Shown: positions 35,001 to 45,200, counted from the first letter of the stretch. The stretch is DNA of 64,000 nt from Cladocopium goreaui (GCA_947184155.2 CAMXCT020000313.1:141972-205971); one strand, 5' to 3'. Notes: a model not told the origin generated them from the letters alone. Made by a program: numbers and translations.

Positions 35001-38000
35001 GGTCGTGTCGAAAAGGCCACAATAGGACTGGGCAATCCAAACAAAATCCCTGGTTTAGTATTGGATTATCAAGGATCCGTTATTCCCCACCTGCCAGGTA
35101 AGGGTTGTTAGATTTTATCAGAGCTGTTCTTCTCCTCCTCGCTAGCTGTCCTCCACTGCCTCCTCCTCCTCCGCCTTCTCCTCGTCCTCCTCCTCCTCCT
35201 TCTCCTCCTCCTCCGCCTCCTCCTCCAGTTTCTCCTCCACCACCTCTGCCTCCACTTCCACGTCCACTTCCGCCTTGCCAACTCTTCGCCAAGCTCTTTG
35301 CCAACTTCCCAGCTCAGTGTGCACCGCTGGACCTCAACCTGGGAGCTGCCCAGCTCAGTGTGCACTGCTGGACCTCAACCTGGGAGCTGCTCAGCTCAGT
35401 GTGCACCGCTCGACCTCAACCGGGGACCTGCCCAGCTCAGTGTGCACCGCTGGACCTCAACCGGGGACCTGCCCAGCTCAGTGTGCACCGCTGGACCTCA
35501 ACCGGGGACCTGCCCAGCTCAGTGTGCACCGCTGGACCTCAACCGGGGACCTGCCCAGCTCAGTGTGCACCGCTGGACCTCAACCTGGGACCTGCCCAGC
35601 TCAGTGTGCACCGCTGGACCTCAACGGCCAGATAGAATGCCAGAAGATATGCCAGATGGAATGTCAGATAGAATGCCAGAAGATATGCTAGAAGATATGC
35701 CAGATAGAATGTCAGATAGAATGCCAGAAGATATGCCAGATAGAATGCCAGAAGGTATGCCAGATAGAATGCCAGATAAAATGTCAGATAGAATGCCAGA
35801 AGATATGCCAGATAAAGTGCCAGAATGTTTGCCAGATAGAATGCCAGAAGATTTGCCAGATAATATGCCAGAAGGTATGCCAGATAGAATGCCGGAAGAT
35901 ATGCCAGAACATATGCCAGAAGATATGCCAGGTAGAATGCCAAAAGATATGCCAGATAGAATGCCAGCAGGTATGCCAGATAGAATGCCAGAGCAAAAGG
36001 CAGATAGAATGCCAGAAGATTTGCCAGTAACAAAATGTATAAATGTCATGGTGGGGATCACACGAAGTAAAGTATTTTTTTTAATTATTGAATTATATGA
36101 TCTTATTTTGGGGAATCTGGCAACCGGAGGATATCTACACATCCTCTGTGGTGGTGTCGTCATGAAACTGATCGCAACATTAAATCACCTGTGCGAACAG
36201 CTACTTAATATATGTATGTATAAATATATATATATATATATTGGGGGGTATGTTTTGACATATTTGACATCTGTATATATGAAATTGTATGAATATAAAC
36301 TTAACACTACACATAGTACCATCCACCAACCTTTTGGATTTGTTCATGTTGCCAGGGAGATATGGACATAACATGACATAACTCCCCGAAAACAGCACCC
36401 CCTAACCCCCAAAACTGGTATAAATAAATGGATGTTCAATGTTCAAGACGGTATTTCATGGCTTTGATCCATCTCCCATCCCCCAAGGTGAGTCATTCAG
36501 GCCGGTGGTATGACGACTCTTGCTCATTTTAAGTGTTTTGTGCTCCGTTGATTCATGCTGCTATTCAAACAAATGACAATTTTTTGCTATTCAAATAATG
36601 GCAATTTTGCTGTGCAAAAAAATGACCTAAGTCTCCAAATTCAAAGAGCCGTAGCCATCCGTAGCCCCTCCAGTCATACCGTCCCCTGGCTGCTCCTTCG
36701 TCCGGAATGTCCGTGGGCCGTTCGAGGCGTTGCAAGAAATCAAAACCTGGCCACTGGCTGCTGGTTCACAAAGCCACAAAGACAAAAATGGTGGTTCGTT
36801 CTGCGGGTTTTTGAACCAATGTCTGAAATGCCCAGTCATGGTTGAGATCAACATAGATCAAACCACAATTTTCCACCCAGCATTCCGCCCAGTCATTAGC
36901 GCTTGATGATCCGGCCGTTCAATCATGGGGGGGATCTACAATGACCCCCCAGTCATGGTTGGTTCATGGGATGGTGGCATTGGGTGTGCCACATTGGTTG
37001 GGTTTACATCATCCCAAACAGGGAAAAAAACCTGGCCCTACACTATTGGGGATGGTTTATGGCATTGGGTTTACCATGGTTTACCATGGTTTACCACATG
37101 AGAATTCCTTGGTTTTGATCCATTTCTATGTAGAAACACGATGTGTTCCATGTGCCAACACCATCCAATGAAGGCCGGCCGAACCATGTTCACAAGAGAG
37201 CCCCGAACAGACGCAAAGGACCCGATTTTGGACCACACAGACCTCGGCAATTGAAGATAGCTATGGAAAAATTCCCACTTATCGATCGATACTACAAGTA
37301 ATTAATACCTTCTGATTACTTTACATAGCTCATAACCATGGAAAATGGCCCATTTTTGGATGGTTTACCTATTAAAAATTGTAATTTTCCATGGCTATGT
37401 TAAATAACCAGATGGTAATATTAAGAAGTCCCCATGAAACATGGCACTTTTCCAATCCTACGCCATCCGGATGCAACGAGCTATGCTACCAACAACGCAA
37501 ACAATCAGGATGTTGCAGCACCCAAACAAAAACAAACAGCCATTGCATGCCATTGCCATGAAAAGTCACGCCATCTTTTTATACGAAACGAGTTGATGTT
37601 CCGAAAAATGGCAACATGGAGGGTTTCTCCCGAATTCATGACGAACTCATGGTTTGGGCTAGTGACTTGGAAACCGCAACGCCCGCCTGTGAATATGAAA
37701 AGAGATGAAAAGAGTGATTGCAAATGGCTCTGTCCAACAAACGGGATGCTCCAGTGGCAATTCCAGGAAACTAAAGCTGTAAACATCTATAAACCACTCT
37801 ATTTATTCTATTTTATTGTTCTTTTGTCTCACCTCACTGTGCAAACTCCTAGGGCGCCTAGGGCCCTGAGATTCCAGTGGGCCCACCAGTGGCCCCCCAG
37901 TGCGCGCTGCCAAGGCACATGTTTGCCACGCAAGAGAATGAAATCTCAGCATCACATGGTGACTGCCATGGTGGCTGGCTAGCGATCTTCCTAGATGACC

Positions 38001-39885
38001 CATGAGACAAACCTATACCGTATCTGGTTGGTGGTTGAGCCACCTACCCCTCTGAAAATTATGAGTTAGTTGGGATGATGACATTCCCAATATGTATATG
38101 GGAAAATAGAAGCCATGTTCCAAACCACCAACCAGGTATAACTCCGTATAACCAATCATCTGCACAACTCATAGTCAACACCAATCCAATTTCTTACCGT
38201 CAGTTGTTTTGGCAAACTCACTCCATTCCCTCCAATCAACATCACTACCCATCGCTCAACACAAGCAATCCTGCTCACAATTTTGGGAATGTTTCCCCAT
38301 ACGAACCACTGATCTAACATGGCAACTGAACATCAAACATTTGACCATTCCTACATGATTTAACATCTGGTAATGCAACATAATCAACATAGCTACGATT
38401 AGCTACGGAAAATCATCATTTTCAATTCTGTAAACCCTCCATAACTGGACCATCACTGGGCCATCTTCGATAGTTGTCGAAGAAATTACCGGAGGATGCC
38501 AGGCCCCTCCCGGCCAAGCATCTCTCAGGGAACATACATTTGTACCTTGCTCGGTGCTGTTCGTGCCCAGATCATCTGAAACGTAGTAATATGTAGTAAT
38601 GCTTGCAAAACTTGAGCCATGTAGATGATGAAAACCAACATACACATCATCAGAATGCTCCAAAATTCACGCTTAGGCTATCTTAGGCTTCTGAAGACAT
38701 TGTCAAAAATACAGTTGTACTTACGCACGCACAGGATCAACATAAATAGATGTAAATAGATCACAGCATCCATATGTGGCCAAATAGAAATGTTGATACT
38801 GCGATGTGAGATCCAAGCAAACTCACAAAAAACTCATCGATCGGGAGTCACACCAACAACTGGATGGTGCAACAGTGCAACCTGCAAAACACAAAGATTT
38901 GAACGCCACGGTTTGGCTTACATACATCGATTTGCAGAAGACTAGATTTTACAGCCATTCTACCGAGCGAACTCATTGAGCCATCGATGTTAAAACGTGC
39001 CAAGGGAATCCTATGCACCTCCCAATTATCCACACTGTAGGGTGACCCAATATGCCAATATAAGGTCTGTGGGTGGTTAGTGGGTCATCCGCCCCAAAAA
39101 ATCTGAAGTGGGGTGGGAGCAAAAAAAAACATGGCCGATTGAACAGGAAGAAACATCAAATCCACAATTCTTGTAGTAGTACGTGGTCATACGTGGTAAT
39201 GTTCCCCTATGTTGATCCATGTTGAACTGTTGTCCATCCAATCCTCTTTCCACTTGGGAATGTGCTGATTGCAGACAATATTTCCAGCATGCCTGTGGTG
39301 TTTGTGGAGTTTTCTTGGCCCCCCCATTGACGGCAACACTTGCACCAAAGAGACGAGAACAGCAAACCCAAAGTCTCAATGCCGTGCTCCCCCCTGGGCC
39401 GACTTTGTGGGTGGGTCTTTCAACACGAGCTGGAAATTTAGCAGAAATAGATAGAAATCGTGGAATTAAAAAAGGGCCCTTTCGGGACATATTACTGGAC
39501 CCCATGGGACCCCCATTCCAGGACCCCCCAGGGGGATTCGTGGGATTCACCCAACATGTTGACCAGTTGTCACCACCATGAAATCATGTTTGGTATAAAT
39601 CATCCCCATTTATCGTAGCTTTATCATTGGGAGATCATTGGGATATAGTAGCTATAATGATGCTAATAGTAGCTGGTATATGCTTTTATAACCATTAATA
39701 GTAAACCATCACAATTATACTAATCGTTATATCATTGGGTTTACCAGAGTATAACAACATATGTGCCAAGGCCCTGGCCATGGCACATATAAACTTGGGG
39801 CATCCCAATTCACCTGGTTGATCAATATAACTGACTAACTGGCCATTTGAATAAACATGAAGAAACCACTAAAACAACGACGGCG

Positions 39886-39918
<33 letters not shown>

Positions 39919-40696
39919 TTTGTGAAATATACTTTTGCACCCCGACTTTCAGAACACCATCAGAAAAGCATATTGGTTCATGGTCTGACGTCCTGTGCCC
40001 CCGCCTGTTGCAGTAATTGCCCAAGCCCACATAGCGTGTGGTCAACACATCACCACACGTGGCAAAGATATGGCGCAGTTGGTGGAATTCACCTGGGTGG
40101 AGGCTTAGCCATGCCATGGTGATGGGATGCCAAGGTGGTGTCGTCATAGATCCCATGATTGGTGCGAATCCAAACATACCGGGTATATCATGGTATATAA
40201 ATGGCATATAACATTGCTGCATATTGTTCTCATTTTTTGGGGATTGATATGACATGATATGACATGATATGACTGATGACCAGCCTCCAATATGCCATCT
40301 TGATGGGGTTCCGCGGGCAGATGGTGACAGACCAAACATATTGAGGCTGACTGGTTACTGCCCATCGGGAACCAACCATTTCACATACAGGATCAATTAC
40401 TTGCCATACTTTGCTGCACAGCTATCCCGCATCATTCTTGGGCATGTTGGGTGATATGATCGCACCTGCATAAATGAAAACAGTTCACCAACCTGAAATT
40501 TAAAGCCCCATTAAACTATGTTAAACTATATTAAACTCATTTAAACTCAAACTATCACATAGTTGGGAAACAACCCGTTCCCCATTTAATAGAGACTATG
40601 GATTGCCCTTTAGGTACTCCCATCCACGCCCAGGAGCCACTCAAGGAGCCAAAGACCACGACGCCGTCGGGGACGTGTAGCACTGGAGCTTCTGAC
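31889..40696 (-). CDS. PPP-family Ser/Thr phosphatase-like gene, predicted catalytically dead (14 exons, 5' end not found)
   Basis: Fourteen short exons (39-158 nt) join with consistent reading phase at all thirteen junctions, assuming GT, GC or GA donors and AG acceptors. The join encodes a whole PPP catalytic domain of roughly 250 residues plus a tail of about 70 residues and a TAG stop. Motif order matches PP1: GDxHG, GDxVDRG, RGNHE, HGGLS, CDLLW, FGPDVV, the RAH region, SAPNYCGEF. Metal ligands at PP1 positions D64, H66, D92, N124, H173 and H248 appear as S, S, N, K, C and absent. No stop or frameshift breaks the domain. Active PPP enzymes use two metals to hydrolyse phosphoserine and phosphothreonine; this one should not. 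It probably binds partners or substrates, or it is a recently decaying paralogue. Exons N-terminal to 40696 are not identified. Confidence 0.75.
32232..32284 (-). CDS. PPP-like gene: exon in the C-terminal tail
   Basis: Acceptor ACCCCCAG, donor GTAACT, 17 codons DRFGKSSCKSGQETSFG with split codons on both sides. Phases match its neighbours exactly; another frame is also open, so phase decided the call. Confidence 0.65.
32551..32616 (-). CDS. PPP-like gene: exon with the GEFxNxGA motif
   Basis: Reads GEFNNKGAVMLIDAARLSSW. PP1 has GEFDNAGAMMSVD here. Acceptor GCCCTCAG, donor GTGTGG. This near-invariant PPP motif is one of the firmest anchors for the family call. Confidence 0.85.
32842..32885 (-). 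CDS. PPP-like gene: exon with a SAPNY-like motif
   Basis: HGIRLVTIISVANY then a split A codon. It matches the PP1 LVTLFSAPNYC strand, with P to A and C to A. Acceptor CTTTCAG, donor GTCCCT. The join gives NYAGEF where PP1 has NYCGEF. Confidence 0.8.
33268..33337 (-). CDS. PPP-like gene: exon replacing the RAHxVVEDGYE region
   Basis: Reads MCRTAVVDEGFEWFGDTKFL then GTS. PP1 has ICRAHQVVEDGYEFF. The histidine that binds metal (PP1 H248) is missing and the stretch is one residue shorter. A GC donor at 33267 keeps phase with the next exon; a GT donor at 33262 exists but breaks it. Confidence 0.75.
33783..33864 (-). CDS. PPP-like gene: exon with FGPDVV
   Basis: FSDSIRDGNKFGPDVVQNFL then RANNFE. 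Corresponds to WSDP...RG...FG(A/P)xVV..FL of PPP enzymes. Acceptor CATCCCCAG, GC donor. Joining to the next exon gives NNFEMMCR. Confidence 0.85.
34632..34742. mobile_element. Family A element in a PPP-like gene intron
   Basis: TACCCTCTGGTTATTTAACA to GCTATGTTAAATAACCACATGGTA, inverted ends, in the intron between the CDLLWAD and FGPDVV exons. Confidence 0.8.
34928..34969 (-). CDS. PPP-like gene: exon with CDLLWAD
   Basis: FLCDLLWADAGLR. CDLLWSDP is a PPP hallmark; here S is A and P is A. The acceptor is GTGCCAG. The donor is uncertain: phase requires GA at 34927. Confidence 0.8.
35120..35300. repeat. CTCCTC-rich low-complexity tract
   Basis: CTC/CTT triplets; frames reading polyproline or polyglutamate are artefacts. 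Intron of the PPP-like gene. Confidence 0.85.
35308..35625. repeat. 42-bp minisatellite, about 7-8 copies
   Basis: Unit CCCAGCTCAGTGTGCACCGC then TGGACCTCAACC(G/T)GGGACCT. The period is a multiple of 3, so long frames stay open. Intronic. Confidence 0.95.
35626..36030. repeat. 12-bp GCCAGATAGAAT/GCCAGAAGATAT repeat
   Basis: Over 30 units. All frames are open for long distances because the unit is 12 bp. It lies directly after the 42-bp array in the same intron. Confidence 0.95.
36696..36746 (-). CDS. PPP-like gene: exon with RPTDIPDEG
   Basis: FDFLQRLERPTDIPDE then a split G. PP1 has RIMRPTDVPDQG at this point, the segment after the HGG motif. Acceptor GGCCAG, GA donor. Joining to the next exon gives DEGFLCDLLW. 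Confidence 0.85.
37194..37242 (-). CDS. PPP-like gene: exon with degenerate HGG motif
   Basis: VCVVQNRVLCVCSGLS. PPP enzymes read ..VLCVHGGLS; His (PP1 H173, metal ligand) is Cys and the first Gly is Ser. Acceptor GCCGAG, GT donor, phase-consistent on both sides. Confidence 0.85.
37307..37416. mobile_element. Family A element in a PPP-like gene intron
   Basis: TACCTTCTGATTACTTTACATAG to GCTATGTTAAATAACCAGATGGTA. Confidence 0.75.
37616..37686 (-). CDS. PPP-like gene: exon after RGNHE
   Basis: GRCGFQVTSPNHEFVMNSGE then TLH. RCGF aligns with the R-x-Y-G-F of PPP enzymes; the rest is diverged from the usual D-E-C..W..F..LP segment. Very good acceptor (CATATTCACAG) and a GT donor; phases fit both neighbours. 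Confidence 0.65.
37906..37944 (-). CDS. PPP-like gene: exon with degenerate RGNHE motif
   Basis: FILLRGKHVPWQ. PPP enzymes have LLRGNHE; the metal-ligand Asn (PP1 N124) is Lys and Glu is Val, while the His (PP1 H125) remains. Acceptor GCTGAG, GC donor. Confidence 0.8.
38022..38137. mobile_element. Family B element in a PPP-like gene intron
   Basis: CTGGTTGGTGGTTGAGCC to CATGTTCCAAACCACCAACCAG. Confidence 0.8.
39338..39386 (-). CDS. PPP-like gene: exon between the VDRG and RGNHE motifs
   Basis: HGIETLGLLFSSLWCK. PPP enzymes have S-x-E-x-(L/I)-x-L-L-x-x-L-K here. GT donor. The acceptor may be 12 nt further in, at ATTGAG; both keep the frame. Confidence 0.65.
39986..40092 (-). CDS. PPP-like gene: exon with degenerate GDxVDRG motif
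   Basis: EFHQLRHIFATCGDVLTTRY then VGLGNYCNRRGHRTS. It aligns along its length with QxxDLLRLF..G.P..T.YLFLGDYVDRG(H/K)RS. The two Asp of GDYVDRG (PP1 D92, D95) are both Asn and one Arg is inserted. Acceptor CACCCAG; the GA donor is inferred from phase. Confidence 0.85.
40638..40696 (-). CDS. PPP-like gene: exon with degenerate GDxHG motif
   Basis: SEAPVLHVPDGVVVFGSLS with a split G. PPP enzymes have P..VVGDIHGQ..; here GDIHG is GSLSG, losing the Asp and His metal ligands (PP1 D64, H66). A GC donor joins in phase to EFHQL. The 5' boundary is less certain. Upstream exons of the gene were not identified. Confidence 0.8.
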
Positions 40697-40778
40697 CTTG
40701 GGGCAGTTTGAATAGTGGATGCCATGGTGATAACGACCATAAGTTGGGATACAACCCCAACAAAGACAACAAAGAACA

Positions 40779-40890
40779 GGTAAATGTTTATATATATATA
40801 TATATAATATATATATTATATATATATATTATATATATATTATATATATATTATATATATTATATATATATATGTATATATCATATCATA
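40779..40890. repeat. (TA)n tract
   Basis: Nearly pure TA/TATT run next to the 40900-43315 repeat-rich element. Confidence 0.95.
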
Positions 40891-41344
40891 ATATATGTAT
40901 ACCTGGGAAATCGTACGGACAAGTGTTTTTGTCCATTATGAGTTTTACCCGTAATGGACGTTTTTTGGTTCAATTGCATATTTTGGTTTTTGATTGTGAG
41001 GGGTTGTCCAAATCCTTTGCCGACACCCTCCGACAGTCTCCTAAAGAGTAATTTCAACCCAAAATGGAGCAGATTGGGAGTCGTGATAGTGTACCCAAAT
41101 CTGGCCACAAATGCTGCCATATTTGCTACCAATTTTGGATGCACCTTAAAATGCTAATATTTGTCCAACATCCTGTTAAAACTAGACGACGGATGGCCCG
41201 AGAGCGTAGAGGAGCAGGGTCTTCTCTTGTTAGTATGGAGACACCATATTAGAAACAATATATTAAAGATGTGTTATATGCAGTCGAGAAGAGGAGTATT
41301 AAGACAAAATAGCAGAAGTGCAAGACAATAGTTTGCATCGCAAA

Positions 41345-42065
41345 CACTTTTACACACAAAAGCTTTTACACACAGACGCTTTTACATACAGACCCTTTTA
41401 CGCACAGACCCTTTTACACACAAAGCTTTTGTCCACAGAAGCTTTTACATACAGACGCTTTTACACAGACGCTTTTACACACAGACACTTTTACACACAG
41501 ACACTTTTACACAGACACTTTTACATACAAAGCTTTTACCCACAGAAGCTTTTACATACAGAAGCTTTTACAGACATACGCTTTTACACAGATATACGCT
41601 TTTACACAGATGCTTTTACACACAGACACTTTTACACACAGACACTTTTAACAAAGAGCCTTTTACACACAGGAGCTTTTACACACAGTCACACAGAAGC
41701 TTTTACACATAGACGCTTTGACACACAGGCACTTTTACACACAAACACTTGTACATACAAACACTTTTACAGACAAACACTTTTACACATAGACGCTTTT
41801 ACACGCAGAAGCTTTTACACACAGACGCTTTTACACACAGACGCTTTTACACAGTTACACACAAAAGCTTTTACACACAGACGCTTTTACACACTAACGC
41901 TTTTACACACAGACGCTTTTACACGCAAGCACTTTTACACACAGACGCTTTTACACACACAGACGCGTTTACACACAGACGCTTTTACACACACAAAAGC
42001 TTTTACACACAGACGCTTTTACACACTAACACTTTTACACACGGACGCTTTTACACACAGACACG
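41345..42065. repeat. ~15-bp minisatellite, ACACACAGACGCTTTT type
   Basis: Dozens of CTTTTACACACAGACG variants, related to the array at 4930-5700. The 258- and 184-codon frames here are repeat artefacts. Confidence 0.9.
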
Positions 42066-42067
42066 TG

Positions 42068-42605
42068 AAATCGCAATTTTTCCTCAGTTTTTGACGAGCG
42101 ACCCTCAGTTCGTGCGAAAGCGTTGCTCGGGGACAAGTAAAATCGCAATTTTACCTCCGCGTTCGCCGATCGACCCTCATTTCGTGCGAAAGGGTTGCTC
42201 CAGGACAAGTAAAATCACAATTTTACCTCAGTTTTGGCCGATCGACCCTCATTTCGTGCGAAAGGGTTGCTCCGGCACAAGTAAACTCGCAATTTTACCT
42301 TAGTTTTTGCCGATCGACCCTCATTTCGTGCGAAAGGGTTGCTCGGGGACAAGTAAAATCGCAATTTTACCTCAGTTTTCGCCGATCGTGCTTGGGGGCA
42401 AGTAAACTCGCAATTTTTCCCCAGTTTTCACCGATCGACCCTCATTTCGTGCGAAAGGGTTGCTTGGGGGCAAGTAAACTCGCAATTTTTCTTCAGTTTT
42501 CGCCGATCGACCCTCATTTCGTGCGAAAGGGTTGCTCGGGGGCAAGTAAACTCGCAATTTTTCCTCAGTTTTCGCCGATCGACCCTCATTTCGTGCGAAA
42601 GGGTT
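42068..42605. repeat. 72-bp tandem repeat, about 7-8 copies
   Basis: Unit CGATCGACCCTCATTTCGTG then CGAAAGGGTTGCTCGGGG and CAAGTAAAATCGCAATTTT. Starts of CGATCGACC fall 72 bp apart (about 42167, 42239, 42311). One unit is truncated near 42385. Confidence 0.95.
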
Positions 42606-42639
42606 CACGTTTCGTGACTCCCCGCCGGCACCACCCTCG

Positions 42640-43025
42640 GCCTAAAGAGAGAAAGATAAAGAAGGCGAGAGAGAGAAAAGGGAGAGAGAAAGGAGAGAGA
42701 GAAAGGAGAGAGGAAAGAGGAGAGAGAGTGAGAGAGAGAGAGAAGATGTGAAGATGAGAAGGTGTGAGAGAAGGTGTGAAGATGAGAAGGTGTGAGAGAA
42801 GGTGTGAAGAGGAACGGATGTGAAGAGGAGCAGATGTGAAGATGAGAAGGTGTGAAGATGAGAAGGTGTGAAGATGAGAAGATGTGAAGATGAGAAGATG
42901 TGAAGATGAGCAGATGTGAAGATGAGAAGGTGTGAGAGAAGATGTGAAGATGAGCAGAAGATGTGAAGATGAGAAGGTGTGAGAGAAGGTGTGAAGATGA
43001 GAAGGTGTGAAGATGAGAAGATGAG
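42640..43025. repeat. Purine-rich GAGA and GATGAGAAGGTGTGA repeats
   Basis: GAGAGAAAGG tract followed by GATGTGAAGATGAGAAGGTG units of mixed 12, 15 and 21-bp period. Confidence 0.9.
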
Positions 43026-43329
43026 ATACAGACCCCCACTATTGGAAGAACCCTGCGCTCAGACGCTCTCGGGAAAAAAACAGTGACAGTAACCATATTT
43101 CAACATACTGCCCCCAATTCTGCCTCTAGACGAGACGCTCTTACTGTCGAACCAGTCCGACAAATCCAAGATTTCAGAAAAACTATTGACCTTTAATGAC
43201 CTTTAAGTAGAGGGATTGCAGCAGGACATGGCCGTATTTGGGAAAAATGTAACGAACAAAAAAATGTCCAAACCCGTACGGACAAAAAGGTGCCTTTATT
43301 GTTTTCCAGGTATGTATATATGTCGTAAT

Positions 43330-43900
43330 ATATTGCGTATATATATATATATGTGTGTAAAATATAAATATATAATATAATATATATATTTATATATATA
43401 CACATGCTTAATTCTACTTATATCATCTGAAACTGCGACCCAAAAATGGTGTCTATTTTTGTTGTTTGACTTGTCCGAGTAATTAGCTGGTACCCTCAGA
43501 AATCAAGCATCAGTGGAAAATCATGAAAACCATTCCTCCCTTTGTAAAAGCCAGGCTTCAAGAAGGGTGCCTGTTACACGTTGCTCCCAACAAGATTTAA
43601 ACACATTGATCCGGATCATATTGACAACCCCTTGGGGTTTGATTTTGATCTTAGGTTAATAACCATCCTAGGAAACCATTTAATGATAACCATCCTTCAA
43701 AACCATATAACCATCCATTGTTATTATTTAACGTCTTTTTAGGGCTTCTATACCACGTTTTGGAACATTGATTTCCGTTCGGCCCGACAGTCCCGAGCGG
43801 GTTTCAAATCAAAACTGCCACTAAAAGTACCCCCCTTGAAAGATAGAAGTTGAACAATTCCCACAAAAAATAGTGATGTAATATTACATAATAGTGACAT
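43330..43900. other. No supported gene
   Basis: TA-rich start, then AT-rich sequence with CCATTTAATGATAACC words. Confidence 0.4.
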
Positions 43901-43927
43901 AATAGTGATACCTTGTTCTTTTCCATC

Positions 43928-44062
43928 TTTCGGTGTTCTTATCTCGGATGAAGCACCGGTTGGGATCTTTACAGCTGAAGCGGCAGAAAGACTCGCGATG
44001 ACAACTCGCAAAGGCGAAGGAGATCCTTTCGAGGCCGCAGCGATGGTTCGTTGGCAATGTGT
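43928..44062 (-). CDS. Exon candidate, strand not fully settled
   Basis: GC-rich island. The minus frame with strongest third-position GC contains LERISFAFASCHRESFCRFS. A second minus frame and a plus frame (GIFTAEAAERLAMTTRKGEG) are also open. Neighbours favour minus. It could be an N-terminal exon of the PPP-like gene, but no motif shows that. Confidence 0.4.
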
Positions 44063-44084
44063 GAGTCACTGGAAAAAAAACATA

Positions 44085-44400
44085 CCATCTGGTAATTTAA
44101 CATAGCTATTGAAAATGGCTATTTATAGTGGATTTTCCCATTGAAAATTGTGTTTTTCCATAGTTATGTTAGTTTACCAGAGGGTACCATCTGGTTATTG
44201 AGTTGTTAGTTAGAATATGACCATTAAATCATTAATACACGGTATCATCATTATAATTACCATCTGATCCATCTGGTTAATTATGTTATTTTAACATAGC
44301 GAACTGGAAAATCACCAAAAAATAAATGAACATTCTAGCTGGGAAAATCATCGATTTCCAAGGGGCCATTTTCCATGGTTATGTTTAATAACCAGAGGGT
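44085..44400. mobile_element. Two family A elements in tandem
   Basis: First 44085-44187 (TACCATCTGGTAATTTAACA to GTTAGTTTACCAGAGGGTA). Second about 44269-44400, longer, ending GTTATGTTTAATAACCAGAGGGT. Confidence 0.75.
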
Positions 44401-45200
44401 GAAGAATTTTAAACTGGACAATGCCCTGTTTAGATCTGTTTAGATACCTAACTTATCTAACTGGGAAATTCATGACTTTTCACTGGAAATAAGAGTAATC
44501 CCATCGAATACGGTCCACATTCCCCATAGCTGGCTCCTGAGGTCCTATGGGCGATTTCCCTACGAAACTGGAAATGATTGGGGAGGGAAAGGATCAAACT
44601 AACTGGAAATTCTGTTTGGATACCAGATATCCAAAAATTGTTGGAAGAAATTCTGTATTATCGTGGAAATATGTGGAAATTACAGAGTAATTGACCCAGA
44701 TGCATCCAGATGTTGGTTAATATCAATATCTGGATAACATGGGGAGTGATCCCCCAAAATGATGCCATGTCTGCCACTAGGTGTTTCCATCCATTCCGGT
44801 TTTGGCGGCTGGTAACATTTGAGTCTGTGACCAACAAAGTATGTTGAAATCCAAACGATAGTCCCCAAACCCAAGCGGGACACAAACATCACAAACACAG
44901 CTGCCACACAAAATCGACTCCCAAAACTCTAAAACCGTGCAATGCCGAAGACAGGACCGGGACCGATCTTGGTCGGGAGTTTGATATCCCATCCAATTTC
45001 TGGGGTGCCAGCCAGGACTGTTCTATTACTTTGGTTCATTCGGGGGTTGCCCGCAAAACTGGGTCATGTGCAATACTATATACTAAGACGGCATTCTCCC
45101 ATGAGCAACAGCCCGAGGGTGAAAATAAATTCAGGGTTGACATTCTATAATCTTTAGGATGGGCACCAACTTGGGATATGGTCACTTCAAAATGGTCCAC
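44401..45200. other. No supported gene
   Basis: AT-rich intron-like sequence. Short frames on both strands lack splice context. Confidence 0.35.

Larger units (their letters stand above)
40900..43315. mobile_element. Satellite-rich element between TA tracts, possible short TIRs
   Basis: Left end TACCTGGGAAATCGTACGGAC and right end (reverse) TACCTGGAAAAC with CCTTTTTGTCCGTACGG inside. These share TACCTGG(G/A)AAA and TTTTTGTCC. The block contains three successive satellites and no gene. The element reading is inference. Confidence 0.45.

Noticed and set aside
35298..36371. 357-codon open frame over the 42-bp and 12-bp repeats
   Set aside because: Both periods are multiples of three. The frame lies in an intron of the PPP-like gene and continues into AT-rich DNA.
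37434..37982. 182-codon plus-strand frame
   Set aside because: It covers introns and two minus-strand PPP-like exons; codon use is AT-rich and it reads as non-coding.
38525..38590. Minus-strand DDLGTNSTEQ resembling VDRGTNS of PPP enzymes
   Set aside because: The 39986-40092 exon already provides this motif in the right order and phase; a second copy downstream would break the domain.
39077..39581. Long frames on both strands (157 and 120 codons)
   Set aside because: Only 39338-39386 fits the PPP-like gene by phase and homology; the rest lacks splice context and conservation signals.
41318..42303. 258- and 184-codon frames rich in AFTHRRFYTQ
   Set aside because: Products of the second 15-bp minisatellite and the start of the 72-bp array.
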